64,000 bases of DNA from Cryptomeria japonica (lineage: Eukaryota; Streptophyta; Pinopsida; Cupressales; Cupressaceae), in contig NC_081406.1 in the NCBI RefSeq assembly GCF_030272615.1, forward strand, positions 463,600,072-463,664,071. The letters are read 5' to 3'. Under the pieces are notes generated by a model. That model did no database searches and was not told the DNA's origin. It saw only the letters and a list, made by a program, of their open reading frames with translations. The position numbers and the translations under genes are program-made. Below, in pieces: positions 47,453 to 60,089 of the stretch; position 1 is the first letter of the stretch, and each line of letters opens with the position of its first letter.

Positions 47453-47803
47453 TTGTGCATGACTAATCCTCATATTCTGAGAAGAAAGAATATTTATCAT
47501 AACACCAAGTTGAAGAAACAACAACCAAGTTCTTCGAAAGTTGCCAAAAGAAATAAACTTTTATACATCAATTGTCAACTCTTCAAATCTCATCGAATAT
47601 TCCTTCGTCATGTGCGATTATATATTCAGAACAAATCAAACAAATTTGACAAGGAACCTTTGAAGAGTAGAGCATTCTATTAAAAATCCGCATTCACTCA
47701 ACAAATAAATCGTGGAGGAAAGATCAATCCAGCATTCTTTCCCAACGAGTGCATCACTTATAACTTCCCAAGGTTACCCCCACCAACCCCCGAATATTTC
47801 TAA
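47453..47803 (+). pseudogene. E2 upstream ORF, counterpart of 1667-2215
   Basis: Frame 2, one stop at 47681. It shares FLRHVRLYIQNKSN, a RAF word, GGKINPAFFPNECITYN and PPTPEYF with the E1 ORF. The N-terminal part is shorter and basic. Ends at TAA 47801-47803. Function unknown. Confidence 0.65.
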
Positions 47804-49602
47804 ACTGCCTATTGTCACTTGCTCTCAACAAACCAAACAAAGAGAAACACCACTAGAATCAAGCACGAATCAAAGATTATCTAATCCTTTTGAAGGTCCG
47901 CATCTAGAGGACACTGAAATTTCTGAAGAACTTCTTCAAGAATGTCAAGAAAGCGCTTCATTTCAAAAACTTGTGGAAAGACTCATGGAAAATGACAAAG
48001 AAAAATACCTACTCATTCTCACAAGCAAAAGGAGTTAAACTTTCGGAGGACTTTGATACAAACATTTTTTGAACAAGATCTCAACATTACGAATATCAAG
48101 AACGACAACGAGAGGAAGACACACGTGACCCTGAGCAGGATATTCCTAAACAAAATCTACAAGAACAAAATATACCTGAGCAAAACATCCCTGAGCAAAA
48201 CATACCATTCCATACTCCATTTCAACCTAGAATTAATGCAAGAGAAGAATCCTTCCCGCAGCAAAACAATGTATCTTTGGTTGCTCTTACTCAACAAATG
48301 CAAATGTTACAAAGATAAATGCAATACATGAAACAAGGTACAGCAGTACGGTACTCCTTTATTGAAATTTGTCCTTATTTGTTTTACAAAAGATTGAACA
48401 TGGTACCTTTTCCTCCAAACTCAGATGTTTCCAAATTTGACAAGTATGATGGAAAAAGCGATCCCCATGATCATGTTCGAGAATTCTACACAATGAGTCT
48501 TGAATTTTCTCATGATGATACTTATTTGATGAGGTTATTCCCAAGAAGCTTGGGAGGGAAAACAATGGAATGGTTATCCAAAATCACACCTCCCATCAAA
48601 TCATTCGATGAACTAGTCAACAAATTCATAACTCAATATTCCTATAACATTCAACATGCTATCACCATGTTAGACGTCTGTAACATGAAACAGAAAAACA
48701 ATGAAGCATTCATGGTTTTCCTTCAACGATGGTGGCATATGGTTTCAAGATATCCTCGAGATATCTATGAAAAGGAGAAAATGGAAATTTTCATCGACAA
48801 CTTGAATGGTGAGATGAGTTACATACTCAAACTCCAATGCATACCATCTTTTGCTAAATTGATTGAAAATGGCATTCAAGTAGAAGAAGTATGTGTCAAG
48901 AAAGGAACACTAAAATTATTCAAAGAAGGAACAAGTTCATCGCATTACAATAACCAAAACAATAACAATTTGGACAAATCTAGATTCTGGACCAGAAACA
49001 AAAATGATGGAAATGAAGGAGGCAATGAATCACATGATCCAAAATCTAAGTAGCCCGTGCTTTCATTATCAGGAAATCCTCAAGCTACAAAGAATCCCAA
49101 AGGTGCTAACCCCGACACTAACACTTACGCACCGAATACCAATCAAGGTCAACCCAACACCAACAACACCAACAATGCCAACAATGCTCAAAAAAATCAC
49201 ACAAATTGAGGGCATAATAACAATTCACAAGGTAACACCAACAATTTTCAAAAATGTGTCTACACACCATTGGGATAATCACTGGAGTTAGCATTCAGAG
49301 AACTCTTGGCAAACAAAATCATCTCTTTACTAGCAATTAGCAACTATGAACCACAAATCAAACCACCTTGGTGGAATGACTTGCACTTTTGTGATTTTCA
49401 TCGCAACAAAGGTCATCAAACAAATGATTGCATGAGACTGAAAAACATTGTTCAGGACATGATTGATAGATGTGATTTAATGATGGATGGTCTCAAGACA
49501 AATGGTGACCATGGAGAATTTAATAATCCTCTTCCAAACTACAACAAAGATGGAGCTTCAACCTCAAATGATACATGTGGGGCTCGTATCGATCACATAT
49601 AA
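47804..49602 (+). pseudogene. gag: E2 gag
   Basis: An N-terminal fragment in frame 3 (to 48038) has EISEELLQECQESASFQKL. The capsid core is open from 48319 to 49053: KFDKYDGKSDPHDHVREFYT, LFPRSLGGKTMEWLSKI, YNIQHAITMLDVCNMKQ and FLQRWWHMVSRYPRD. An Asn/Thr-rich linker with stops follows, then the knuckle CDFHRNKGHQTNDC (about 49390-49431), again C-x2-H-x4-H-x4-C. It is better preserved than E1 gag; the core frame is 244 codons without a stop. Confidence 0.9.
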
Positions 49603-50413
49603 AATAACACCATCAATCATATATCAGTTGTAGACAATCAAGTAAGCATCATCACAATCAAAGACAGGCGTGAACATGAATCCGTCAATGTAACAACCAG
49701 AGCTCAAAAATATGTCTTGAAGGGACATATGCCAGCAACAAACACCATACCAAAAATTCAATATGACCTAGTCAGTCAACTGTGCAAAACTCCTGCTCAA
49801 ATATCTATACGGGAGTTGCTGAAACTTTTGCCAAAACACAAAGATATATTAGAACAAGCGTTACTCAAAACAAATGTACCTTAAGATCTGGATGCTGACA
49901 AATTCCAAGCCATGGTGGCTCATATGACAGGACCTCATAACCTCACTTTTTCTGAGCATGATAATATCTCATTGAGCCATCCACATAATAATCCTCTCCA
50001 TATTGAAGTCAGTCTATAAACACCAGGTTAAATGAGTATTTATAGATGGAGTAGTTGGACTTAATATTTGTACCTTAAAACTTATCCATGCATTAGGCTT
50101 TTCTGAAGAGTCTATTGATCCACGCAAAAAGATCACTATAAAGGTATATGATGATGAGCAAAGATCACCTAAAGGAACTGTGATGTTACCTATTTAGGTA
50201 GGACTAATACAAAAGGATACTATGTGTCGAGTGTTAGACATACATCTCACATACAATATCTTATTAGGTCAACCCTGGATACATGAAATGCAAGCAGTTC
50301 CCTCTACATATCACCAGTGTGTCAAATTTCCCTATAATGGCCATGAGGTTTCTATATCAACTAATCATAATCCATTTCAGCATTGTAATGTTATGGGGGC
50401 AGCCCAAGTGTAA
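49603..50413 (+). pseudogene. E2 aspartic protease region
   Basis: The active-site segment near 50038-50070 reads FIDGVVGLNICTL, keeping the Asp and Gly that E1 has lost. RSPKGTVMLPI and [20 protein letters not shown] (about 50252-50311) follow. There is a frame change near 50020 and a stop at about 50195. The Asp-Gly plus NIC pattern matches other Tat and Athila proteases. Confidence 0.8.
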
Positions 50414-50492
50414 CAAAGAGAAACAAAATTCATCAGCATAAGATCTTCAACAAGAAAAGTCTAAATCATTACCTAGAGATTTCAAGCAGAAA

Positions 50493-50936
50493 ATGAAGAT
50501 CAAAGAACAAGGCATGGGAGAATACTCTTTGGAACCCATGTGTTTGGCCAACTTACCAACATCACCTAGATATCATGGATTACCTACCACATCAACACAT
50601 CAAGCAACTCAGCCCATCACCAAGTTTAATGGCATATTCATTCAACTTGGCACTCTAGCACATGAATCCGAGGAAAAGGATATCCTTAGTTGGCTATACA
50701 AAGATGAGGAAGAAGACTGATCAGCTACTATGGAAGTAGTTATACCCACACACCTATATGGAAAAGGCTACTTAATCATGCATCAAATGGGATACAATGG
50801 CAAAGGACCTATTGGTAAGCATCATGAAGGCATCATAGAACCATTGGATCCTCCTTCACAATTTAGTAAAGACAAGAAGGGATTGGGCTTTGAACTCACT
50901 CTACTACCAAAGAAGGTACCACACAGATATCAATAA
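50493..50936 (+). pseudogene. E2 G-patch domain
   Basis: After protease and an acidic stretch, 50730-50936 encodes YGKGYLIMHQMGYNGKGPIG, then a loop with IIEPLDPPSQF, then KKGLGFEL. This fits the G-patch pattern (aromatic, Gly-x-Gly-x-Gly, Gly, Pro, final Gly-Leu-Gly). One stop (50718) and the end stop at 50934 separate it from its neighbours. G-patch domains bind RNA or activate helicases; one follows the protease in betaretroviruses. Confidence 0.72.
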
Positions 50937-51950
50937 CCTCAGTGGAAAGAAAAGAAGAAGTACAAAGAAGACTCCTGGCAGGAGGCACTATTTGAGTTAG
51001 CAGAGACAATACGTAAAGAATGTGAACATCAAGAACGAGAACAATGTCAAAAGCAGCCTATCAACCAAAAGAAGGAAGCATCTACTGTAGAAGCACATCA
51101 TATTCAAGAACCAACATCCAACAAAGAAGACTTCCCTCTAGATTACATCATTCCTCCTCGAGGAGAGACAGTATATGAACAAATGCAAAGAGTGGAAGCA
51201 AGATCTGACACAGAATTAGAGAAAACTATCAAACTTGTCTCAATGATCAAAGACCTGTTCTCACCCTACAACATACCAATTCACAACACTGCTAGAATCT
51301 GGGATAATACCTCTGAGACTGATTCCAATGAATATGAATGGGGCAGTTGTTCTAATATTATTGAATATATTTATACAAATGATAGTAATACACCCATCTC
51401 TCAAGAAGAACACGACACAAAATCTAGACCACTTGAATTTGGTCCACAAAATATCTATGACGCCAAGGAAAATGAGCAGCAACATTATGCACAAGTCTAT
51501 ATGGAAGATGATACCATCAAAGACCTCAAGGAAATCCTTAAATTATTTAATACCCCAGCCAATTAGGATGATACTTTGATCCTAACACTCATAGTAGTAG
51601 AACTTGATCCGCCAAATGATTCCTTACCACTTGTCTTTCCTAACCTCATAGACTGGGACAAACCTGAAACTCATGATATACCGATTTTCCCAAATGATGA
51701 ATCCATTATCCATTACTTATGTACCATTAACCCAAAAACATACTCTACTAGTGAACAAAGTAACAATGTCTACAATTAGGAGAGTACCAAGTCTCTCAGT
51801 TGCAAAAATGAGCAAACTAAAAGATCTACTACTGAAAACCAGTCAATGGCAGCAATAGATCACACAAAGTAAAAATAAAGGATGCATCTAAGGGTGAAAA
51901 CCTTTTTAAGGCACCTAAGGATGGGAGACTTGACACTCTTCTTGAAAATT
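50937..51950 (+). pseudogene. E2 linker between G-patch and RT
   Basis: Acidic and Gln-rich. It has PPRGETVYEQMQRVE (about 51148), IPIHNTARIWDN, and PLVFPNLIDWDKPETHDIPI (about 51627-51686), which matches PIIHPELIEWNQPNP in E1 at 6298. No enzyme domain recognised. The shared Trp and Pro motif suggests a conserved pre-RT segment. Confidence 0.5.
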
Positions 51951-53470
51951 ATCACGAGCGATCACCCATATTGATTGAGCCCACTCAATCAATCAACATT
52001 GGTACTACAGAAGCAGCCAAAACTATACACCTTGCAGAATCTCTGACGAAAGAAAAAAGATCAGAATTTATCAATTTTTTAAAGAAAAGCAAATCAACTT
52101 TGCTTGGTCATATGTAGATATGCCCGAGATTGATCCATAATTAATCATGCACCACTTGTCTATTGCTCCAGCAGCTAAGCTAGTCAAGCAAAAACTTTGA
52201 AAAATGAATCCACATGTGGCACTCATGGTCAAAGCTAAACTCAAGAAACTATTAGACGTCGGATTTATTTGACCCATTGAATATGCTGAATGGATTTCCA
52301 ACATTGTACCAGTATCAAAACTAGATGGCAACATAAGAATCTGCACTGATTTCAGAGATGTCAACAAAGCCTGTCCAAAGGATGACTTTCCTTTACCCAG
52401 TATCGACATAATTGTAGACCTCACAACAAGCCATGCAATGCTATCACTAATGGATGGTTTTTTAGGCTATAATCAAATCAAGATAGCCCCAGAAGATCAA
52501 GATAGAACAATGTTTACCTATCCTTGGGGAATGTACTGTTGGAATGTCATGCCTTTTGGCTTAAAGAATGTAGGAGCAACTTATCAATGAGCAATGACAA
52601 CAATCTTTCATCACATGATGCATACCTTCATGGAAGACTATGTAGATGATTTACTAGATAAATCCTTCACCTGAGAAGAACATCTAAGAATCTTAGAAAA
52701 TATTTTTGATAGATTGGAAAAATTCCAAGTCAGGCTCAACCCTAAGAAGTGTGTCTTCAAGGTTACATCAGGCAAACTACTAGGCTACATAGTTTTAGCA
52801 AAAGAAATCTAAGTGGATCTAGCAAAGGTACAAGCCATTATGGAGATGCCACCACCAAAGAACATCAACCAGCTCAGATCTCTACAAGGATGACTCCAAT
52901 CAATCAGGCAATTCATCACTCAACTAGCAGATAAAAGTCTCCCATTTAATCATTTTCTACATAAAAATGTACCATTCAGATGGGAAGCCAAATGTGCAGA
53001 ATCTTTCTATCAAGCCAAATAGTATCTAATGAACGCACCAGTTCTAGTACCACCAATAGTAGGAAAGCCACTCATTCTATACATTTCAACAACAGATATA
53101 TCACTGGGGGCATTGTTAGCACAAGAAGATCAACAAGGCAAGGAACGAGCTATATACTACATCAGCAAGACATTGAACAAATAAGAATTAAACTATACAT
53201 TCATTGAGAAGGCTTGTCTAATAGTAGTATTTGCCTCTCAAAATTTCTAACATTACATGATAGTGCACACAATTAAGCTAGTTGCAAAAATTGATCCTCT
53301 CAAATATTTACTTAGTAAAGTAGCTCTTACAGGTAGATTGGCTAAGTGGATCATGATCCTTAGTGAATTTGATATCCACTACATAGAACAAAGAGCTATC
53401 AAAGGACAAGAAATCATAGATCAACTGGCTGAAGCACCACTACCTGGAAAACAATCTATGGAGATCAAAT
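51951..53470 (+). pseudogene. pol: E2 reverse transcriptase and Ty3-type RNase H
   Basis: One frame (frame 1) throughout, broken by about a dozen single stops. RT blocks: NIRICTDFRDVNKACPKDDF (about 52330-52389), LSLMDGFLGYNQI, YPWGMYCWNVMPFGLKN, and EDYVDDLL (about 52636-52659) with the catalytic Asp pair. The connection has LNPKKCVFKV and GKLLGYIVL. RNase H follows with LILYISTTDISLGALLAQ, YYISKTL and KIDPLKYLLSKVALTGRLAK (about 53287-53346). Frame retention with few shifts suggests E2 is younger than E1. Confidence 0.92.
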
Positions 53471-53505
53471 TTCCGGACAGAGACATTCTTCCTATCTCCC
53501 CCAAA

Positions 53506-53890
53506 CAATGGACCTTATATTTTGATGGATCTGACACACAACATGGCTCAGGTGCTAGCATTCTGTTTATCACTCCTGAAGGACCCACTATACAACGATC
53601 ATGTAGGTTTATGTTTCCATACACCAACAACATTGTTGAATATGAGGCATTGGTTATAGGCATCAAAATGGCTATAGAATGGAAGATCACCGAATTAAAA
53701 TTCTATGGAGATTCACAACTCATCATCAATCAAATCAACAATGACTATCAGACAAAGGATGACAAGCTGCTACCCTACAAATGAATGGTGGATTATTTCA
53801 AGCAATATTTTGTATACATCACCTTCAAACAAATACCAAGGTTGGACAATAAAGCAGCTGATGCCATGGCTACTATCGCTACAGTAGTGC
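53506..53890 (+). pseudogene. E2 second (archaeal/plant-type) RNase H
   Basis: WTLYFDGSDTQHGSGASILF (53509 onwards), NNIVEYEALVIGIKMAI, FYGDSQLIINQI and NKAADAMATIA keep all four acidic residues (Asp, Glu, Asp, Asp). Only one stop, at 53782. In Tat elements this second domain is thought to supplement a weakened first RNase H. Confidence 0.87.
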
Positions 53891-55260
53891 AAATTCTAGA
53901 GCAACAAAATCATTATGAGTTTCTGGTAGAGCAACTGTTATCCCCTGCCTATGACCATTCAAAATCCTATGTTATCTATGCCTTGACTGGTTTTGACTCT
54001 CCATTATATGGACCCATCTACGACTATCTTAAGAAAAATATCTTACCCATTGACTTATCCTGAAACCAGAAGCGCAACTTTATCCGGAAAGCCGCCCTAT
54101 ATACTCTTACTGCTGATACTTTGTACCATTGAGGTCTAGATGGTACTCTTCTTCATTGTCTTGATCATAATGAATCTGACTCTGCTTTACATGAGCTTCA
54201 CGAAGGGATCTATGGCACACATTCAAGTGGTACTACTCTTGCTAAAAAGCTTCTAAGAATGAGATATTATTGGCCAAGAATGGAAAAAGACTCTTATCAC
54301 TTTGCAAAAAAGTGTCCTAAATGCCAAATCCATGGCAATCTTATACATGCACCAACACAGGAACTGCAACCATTCACAACATCCTAGCCCTTCGGTCAGT
54401 GGGGACTAGACTTGGTTGGTAAAATTCATCCTTCATCTTCAAATGGACACAAGTTCATTATAACTGCAATGGAATACTTTACAAAAATGGATAGAAGTAG
54501 TCCTCATGACCATAGTGACTGGGAAACAAATTGCCTCTTTTATCCTTAATTATCTGATCTGCAGATATGGTATTCCAAGTTACATCATCACATATAATGG
54601 ATGGCCTTTTAAGAACTAAGATGTGCAAGAACTATGTGAAAAATTTAAAATACAACATCGTTTCTCTACACCTTACTATCCACATGGGAATGGTCAGGCA
54701 GAAGCATCCAACAAAACAATATTGAAAATCCTAAAGAAAACATTGAATGATGCAGGCAAAGATTGGCATATACAACTAAATCCAACACTTTGGGCCTATA
54801 GAACTAGCATCTGCACACCTATCGGAGCTACACCATATTCATTAGTATATGGATTAGAAGCTATTTACCTTTCGAGGTAGAGATTCCATCTCTCAGAGTC
54901 TCTTTGAAAGGCTTAAACCCAGATGAAGAGTATCGAGTTAACCGACTACAAGAGCTCGAGCTTCTAGATGAAAGACGTCAACATGCTTACACTCATCTCA
55001 AAGCATATCAGCAATGTATGTTCAGGAGCTACAACCACAAGGTCATTCCCAAAATTTTTAAAGTTGGTGACCTAGTACTCAAGGAAAATCCTAAAAATCA
55101 ACAAGATCGGGAAAAGAAAGGGAAATTTGAACCTAATTGGTTAGGTCCCTATGTCATCATATCAGCCTATGGATCAGGCACCTATCAGCTAACAACTTCA
55201 AAAGAAGATGTGCTCGACAAACCAACTAACAACATTCATCTAAAGAAATACTACACTTGA
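53891..55260 (+). pseudogene. E2 integrase, second catalytic Asp replaced by Tyr
   Basis: Zinc domain: LHELHEGIYGTHSSG and CPKCQIHG. Core: GLDLVGKIHPSSSNG with the first Asp; a one-base shift near 54485; then YLICRYGIPSYIITYNGWPF with Tyr at the second Asp; then [16 protein letters not shown] with the Glu. A second shift lies near 54868. The C-terminal domain (54904-55260) has FKVGDLVLKENP, PNWLGPYVII and NNIHLKKYYT. Stops also lie near 54061, 54130, 54387 and 54617. The same Tyr is found in E1. Confidence 0.9.
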
Positions 55261-56599
55261 GTAATCTATTGCACGAAAAAGTAAAAAAAAATCAAACAAA
55301 AAATCAAGAAAAATGTAAATAAAACGGTACAATAAAAGCAAATTGGTGAAAAATTGACAACAGACACTATTGTGAGAGAACAAATCCTCTATCTATATCC
55401 ATACCATTATCTCCAAAGTAAAGCACTATCGGCCTTCACCTGACATTTTTAGCACAATATCCATCTAGGCCATACTTAGCATAGTCACTATCCTAGTTTA
55501 TCCGCATATCCTTTCACCGAATCTCACCATGGTTTGGTAATCACTGTACATATCCACAATAAGAAGTACACTTGACTAGGAGTAGTAATCAAAGATTGCA
55601 ACACATTCAAAACATCAAAACTTGCTGCAAACTCAGAACTTCATATCCAACAAAACAACACTCGTACAATCGCAAAGCAAAAAATTGATCGCTTAACAAG
55701 ATTCACAAAATATGATGGATGATTTTCTGAAATATCAAATGTTGCATCTTGCATAAAGTTTTGACTATTTTTTCACTTTAAATTTTTGAATTGTTGGATC
55801 CTCTAAATTTTCTCCACAATGCTTCAAAGCTAGAGAATGTCATAGGGACTCCAATATTTTCTTAGTTTTTTGTCTGTGAGGTGATCATCTGTCCTGAGTA
55901 AATAATTGTCTCGAGACATGATTCACAACATATCACTGAAGACATGATTCCACTTTATGCATACAAATTATTTACTCTTGTTTGTTTATACGCAATCCGC
56001 ACTCAGGTCATCCTGGTTCAATTATACCTTGATGCTTGTGCTATCTTGCAAAATCAAAAATCATGTAAATTTTTCTCAGGTCATTATGGTTCAATTAAAC
56101 CATTATGCTTGTATAAATTTTCAACATATCCCACAACAAATCAATGCTCAATGATGATACATAAAAACAAAGCAAACAACATGTGGCTATACAGGGATGA
56201 CAAATACAGAATGAGGATGCTCAAAAACAATTAGCTGCATATCATTTTACAATTAGTTGCATATCATTTTATAATTAGTTTCATATCATTTTCAAGATAC
56301 ATCTCACAGCATATCATATCATACATCTCATTTTCAAGATACATCTCACAGCATCATGCATTATCACATCATATTCATCAAATATCGCATCACATTCATC
56401 TATCTAAGCATTGCATCATCATAGAATAAACTAAAGCATATAGAAAGCATCATCCATAACACATCACATGAAGATAAAAGAAAATGGTGTCATATATATA
56501 TCTTGACAAATGATCAATATACAAAAATATGTCATATATGTGCCAAGTACAATACAATGATCAAAATACGATGGAGACAACGCCTCTCACATATGACTA
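55261..56599 (+). other. E2 3' spacer
   Basis: No gene recognised. Two copies of TCAGGTCATCCTGGTTCAATT or a variant (about 56003 and 56078), as in E1, and ATCTCACAGCATATCAT-type repeats near 56280-56400. Confidence 0.5.
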
Positions 56600-58585
56600 T
56601 CTCTTGAGGGAGACAGTCTCGCTGAAGATGTCCCAGCACCTAGATCTCCAGGTGGATCCTATCTAGGAGGCCATGTCATGCCTCTGCTCTCTGTCCTTGA
56701 CCCAGTCTCTCGAGATCAACTAGATCTTAACTGTGTAAAACTCTACACTCGGTGCTCCCTGGACACCGCATCCTCATTATGTCTCTTGTAATACTCCACC
56801 TCCTTGGCTCTCAAAGCCAACTCTCTCAAGGTGTCTCTGATCGGGCCACCTGTTGCTGCTCTCTCCAAAGCCTCTGCTTGAGCCTTGGCTTGACCCAACC
56901 ACTCCAAGGCCATATCCTGCTCTGTGGTCAACTGTGTCATCTGACATTGATGCGCCAGTATCTGTGTCTACAAATGCTACACTGACAACTCTAGCAATCT
57001 AATCTGTGCATCCTCCGCATGTGTCAGAATCCGCATTTGCAAGGGTACCTATGAAGGGATACCCCCTATCCCTCTAACTGTCCTTGATGTTGGTGGAGGT
57101 AAAACATCTGACCTCCTCCTCTAGGCTGGTCATCTAAAATTATCATACTCTCCCACCACCGCTAACACCTCTCCAACCTGCTTGTCCTCTCCAACTCTAA
57201 TAGTCAAACCTCCTCTCCCCCTATCCATCACCACCCGCCACCCTACTCTCTCACCTTGTATCCCTCTGGCACCACCATCTCCACCTCTCTCTCCTCTCCT
57301 CCCCTGATCAAGTCTCCCTCGATCCAATCTCCTCCTCTCCCCTCACTACCCTCGGCCACCTCCTCTACCATCTCCCCCATCCCCTCCTCCTCCATCACCA
57401 CCCCCCTCCTCTACCTCCTCCTCATCATCAAAAGCTGGAATCATCTCAACTGGATCAAATATCCTAGCCATTGCCCATGCTACGAAGAGTGTTGCAAACT
57501 CCTCAGTCATCCCTGCATCGACAATCTCAGGGGCATAATCCCAAATCTGGTCGGCTGGATGAAAGATCTCCTCCACTGCCACCCCGCTATCAATCATCGG
57601 TCCCCAATCTGAAATATCTTGTCTCCATCAAGCATAAAAACATGCTCCCTATGGCATCCCCCGCTGTCGACCATACTGCCGCAGCACCCGGCTATGCAGA
57701 AACCTCTCAATCACAAAGGGCATCTGCCCTATCAAATATCTAGTCATGAAGACATAGGGCATCTCCATCCCATCCTCAACCCATACCTCACAACCTATAT
57801 ATGGTCGCCAAATGGCTGTATCAATATCATCCAACAATCTCCTCTAATGCTCTAGTTTGTCTAGCTTATGTTGGACAACTATCCCTCTGTACCCATATGT
57901 GTACGTGCATCCAACGGGCCTATCTCTATCTACCAATGGCCTAGCTACGGGGATATGCTCCCACACCCATACCTATAGCAGTGTCACTCTAGCTGATAGA
58001 CTAACGTAATCCAAATACCCTACCTCATGCAAATCCCTGTATAAGTGGGCCAGCATAGCCGACCCCCATGCAAATTTATGACCCCGTGTTACCATATCCT
58101 CTAGCACCAATCCCCATCCCACTGACAGTCCCTTTAACCTACAGTCATGACATAAGAAACCACCTATAAAACCTGCCAGAACTGATGGTAGAGGCGCATA
58201 ATCAAAATCCAAAAACTTCTGCCAAGGGATCTCATACGCACAAATAGTGTCATCCTAAAAAATATGGTGGAGTACCTTAGTCTCACCCTCCTCCATCTGC
58301 TCGTAGGGTAGCAATGTACCTACTACAGGAATCCACAGAATCTGGTAGCAATCCTTATGTGTCACTGTAATCTTGCCTGTTGCCAAATTAAAAGGTGTTT
58401 GTATCGCTATGCCACCTCTCTGCCAATGCTGTCTATAAACCTTGGTTTACGATAAACCGAGGCATATCTAACAAAGAGGTCAAACCACACCTCTCAATAA
58501 TGTCTCTGTCAGCCTGTGTCAATTGCAGTATCAAGGACCACGGTCTCAGAAATTGCTCACGTGACTGTACCACTCCAAGACGCTC
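56600..58585 (-). pseudogene. E2 antisense ORF with plant mobile domain
   Basis: Minus strand, in one frame for most of its length. NLATGKITVTHKDCYQILWI (about 58330-58390), then FDYAPLPSVLAGFIGGFLCH, then KFAWGSAMLAHLYRDLHEVG (about 58020-58080), then VWVWEHIPVARP (about 57940) are typical of the plant mobile domain. MPYVFMTRYLIG follows, then an acidic and Gly-rich tail, and a helical end (LTTEQDMALEWLGQAKAQ). About six stops break it. E1 has the matching gene. The domain is found in plant transposon-derived proteins; in Tat elements such antisense genes are of unknown role. Confidence 0.8.
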
Positions 58586-58639
58586 CTGTCAAAATGAAAC
58601 GCAAGTCCCATATTAGTTCCCTCATCAACACATAGATAT

Positions 58640-58930
58640 CAAAATCAAATTCATCTCAAAAACTTGAAAAATTTGAACAAATCTAACTCAAGTTCCACAT
58701 CATATCAATCCATCAGAACATATCAACTTGTAAACACAACTCAAGTTTCACATTCATATCAACTTGTAGCACAACTCAAGTTCCATAATCCATATCATCT
58801 TGTAACACAACTCAAGCTCCACAATTCATATCAAACATATTCATATCAAAAACTTGAAAACTTTGAACAAATTTAAATCAAGTTCCACATCATATCCAAA
58901 TCACATCAAATCTATATCAACTTGAAATAT
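58640..58930 (+). repeat. ACTCAAGTTYCACA dispersed repeat
   Basis: Variants of CAACTCAAGTTCCACATTCATATCAACTTGTA recur near 58687, 58739, 58774, 58810 and 58875, roughly 35-65 bases apart. No coding role seen. Confidence 0.6.
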
Positions 58931-59133
58931 CGCAAATCAAATCAAGTCATCTCATAACTCATATTGGACACACTTATCACACCAATGGTAGCAGACATGC
59001 AGACTAGCAAAATGCACTTATCCCAGCACAACTAGCATCACCCAACTCATTTTCTTCATTCCTAGATCCCACTATACCAAAATTTTTCCCATATGGGCTA
59101 AAACATCTTGTCTAACCTCTAAGCTGCTTCTCA

Positions 59134-59540
59134 TGCGCTAACATGTTTTCTCTATGCACTACCCAATAAACCTTATGCGCTAGGAGAAATCTACGCACTC
59201 CCCTTTTCTTCCAAAGCACTACCTAACCTAGCCTATGCGCTAAACCAACCCTATGCGCTATTCTATCTTCTCTACTTGCTACACACTTAACCCTATGCAC
59301 TAGGTCACACCTACGCACTATCTAGACCTTTGCATGTGACCCCCTAGCAGCCCTATGAGCTAGATATTTTCTGTGCACTACCATGTGCCCCCGATGCGCT
59401 AACCTAATCCTATGTGCTACCCTAACCTAATGATGTGCTAGCCTAAACTTTTTGAATGCTACCCTTTATTGTTAAAACCTACGCGCTATGAAATTTTTCG
59501 TATGCACTACCCTTTCAATCCGAGGCACTAAAACGTAAAA
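59134..59540 (-). repeat. E2 3' array of about 20-bp TGCGCTA units, inverted
   Basis: Units (TGCGCTA, TGCACTA, CGCACTA and similar) start at 59134, 59155, 59176, 59194, 59215, 59236, 59254, 59276, 59296, 59314, 59356, 59374, 59395, 59413, 59434, 59455, 59484 and 59515, steps mostly 18-22. TGCGCTA is the reverse complement of the leader head TAGCGCA, so this array points the other way. Confidence 0.85.
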
Positions 59541-60072
59541 ATCCTCATAAAAATTTCAAAAAATGACCAAAAATGACAAAATAAAATATCAAACAGGGGT
59601 CAAAAAGGTTGACTTACAGGTGGTCCATACGTGGCAGGCCTCTGATATCTCCTAACACGCTCGAATTGATGAGAAGAATATAGAATTGGCATGTCGACTT
59701 CTCTCCAAGTGTCACTTTCTCCAAAGTCAACAAGCACAAATGAGACAAAAGAAATCACTTTTTCCCTTAATATAGGGTAAATCAAAATTAGGGTTACATG
59801 GAGGAATGCAAAAATCACTCGTGGTGTCTCATGCCAACCTACCCAACATCATTATCGAGAGATGAATCAATTTTCGCATTCAACATAGACCAAAATTTAC
59901 AATGCTATCAAAATTATCCAACTCAAATCAATTTTTCAAAATTTTTGATTCATCTCCCAAGGGGGCATTATCAACATCGTTTATCAAATCTGGGGCATGA
60001 CATAAAAATTGATCACAAACAAATCATAAGGACACATCATTTTCTTTGAATCAACATGTGCACACATGTCAC

Positions 60073-60089
60073 TTCAAAGAGGGGCAAAA
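60073..60089 (+). promoter_or_regulatory. E2 polypurine tract
   Basis: TTCAAAGAGGGGCAAAA directly before the 3' LTR start TGTAGACG. Confidence 0.85.

Larger units (their letters stand above)
58586..59617 (-). other. Possible 5' intron of the E2 antisense gene
   Basis: On the minus strand a strong donor, CACCT then GTAAGT (59617 downward), and a pyrimidine-rich acceptor, CATTTTGACAG (58586), enclose the inverted array and about 430 bases of TCAAGTTCCACAT-type repeats. The coding frame starts directly after the acceptor. This is a prediction from consensus sites only. Confidence 0.4.
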
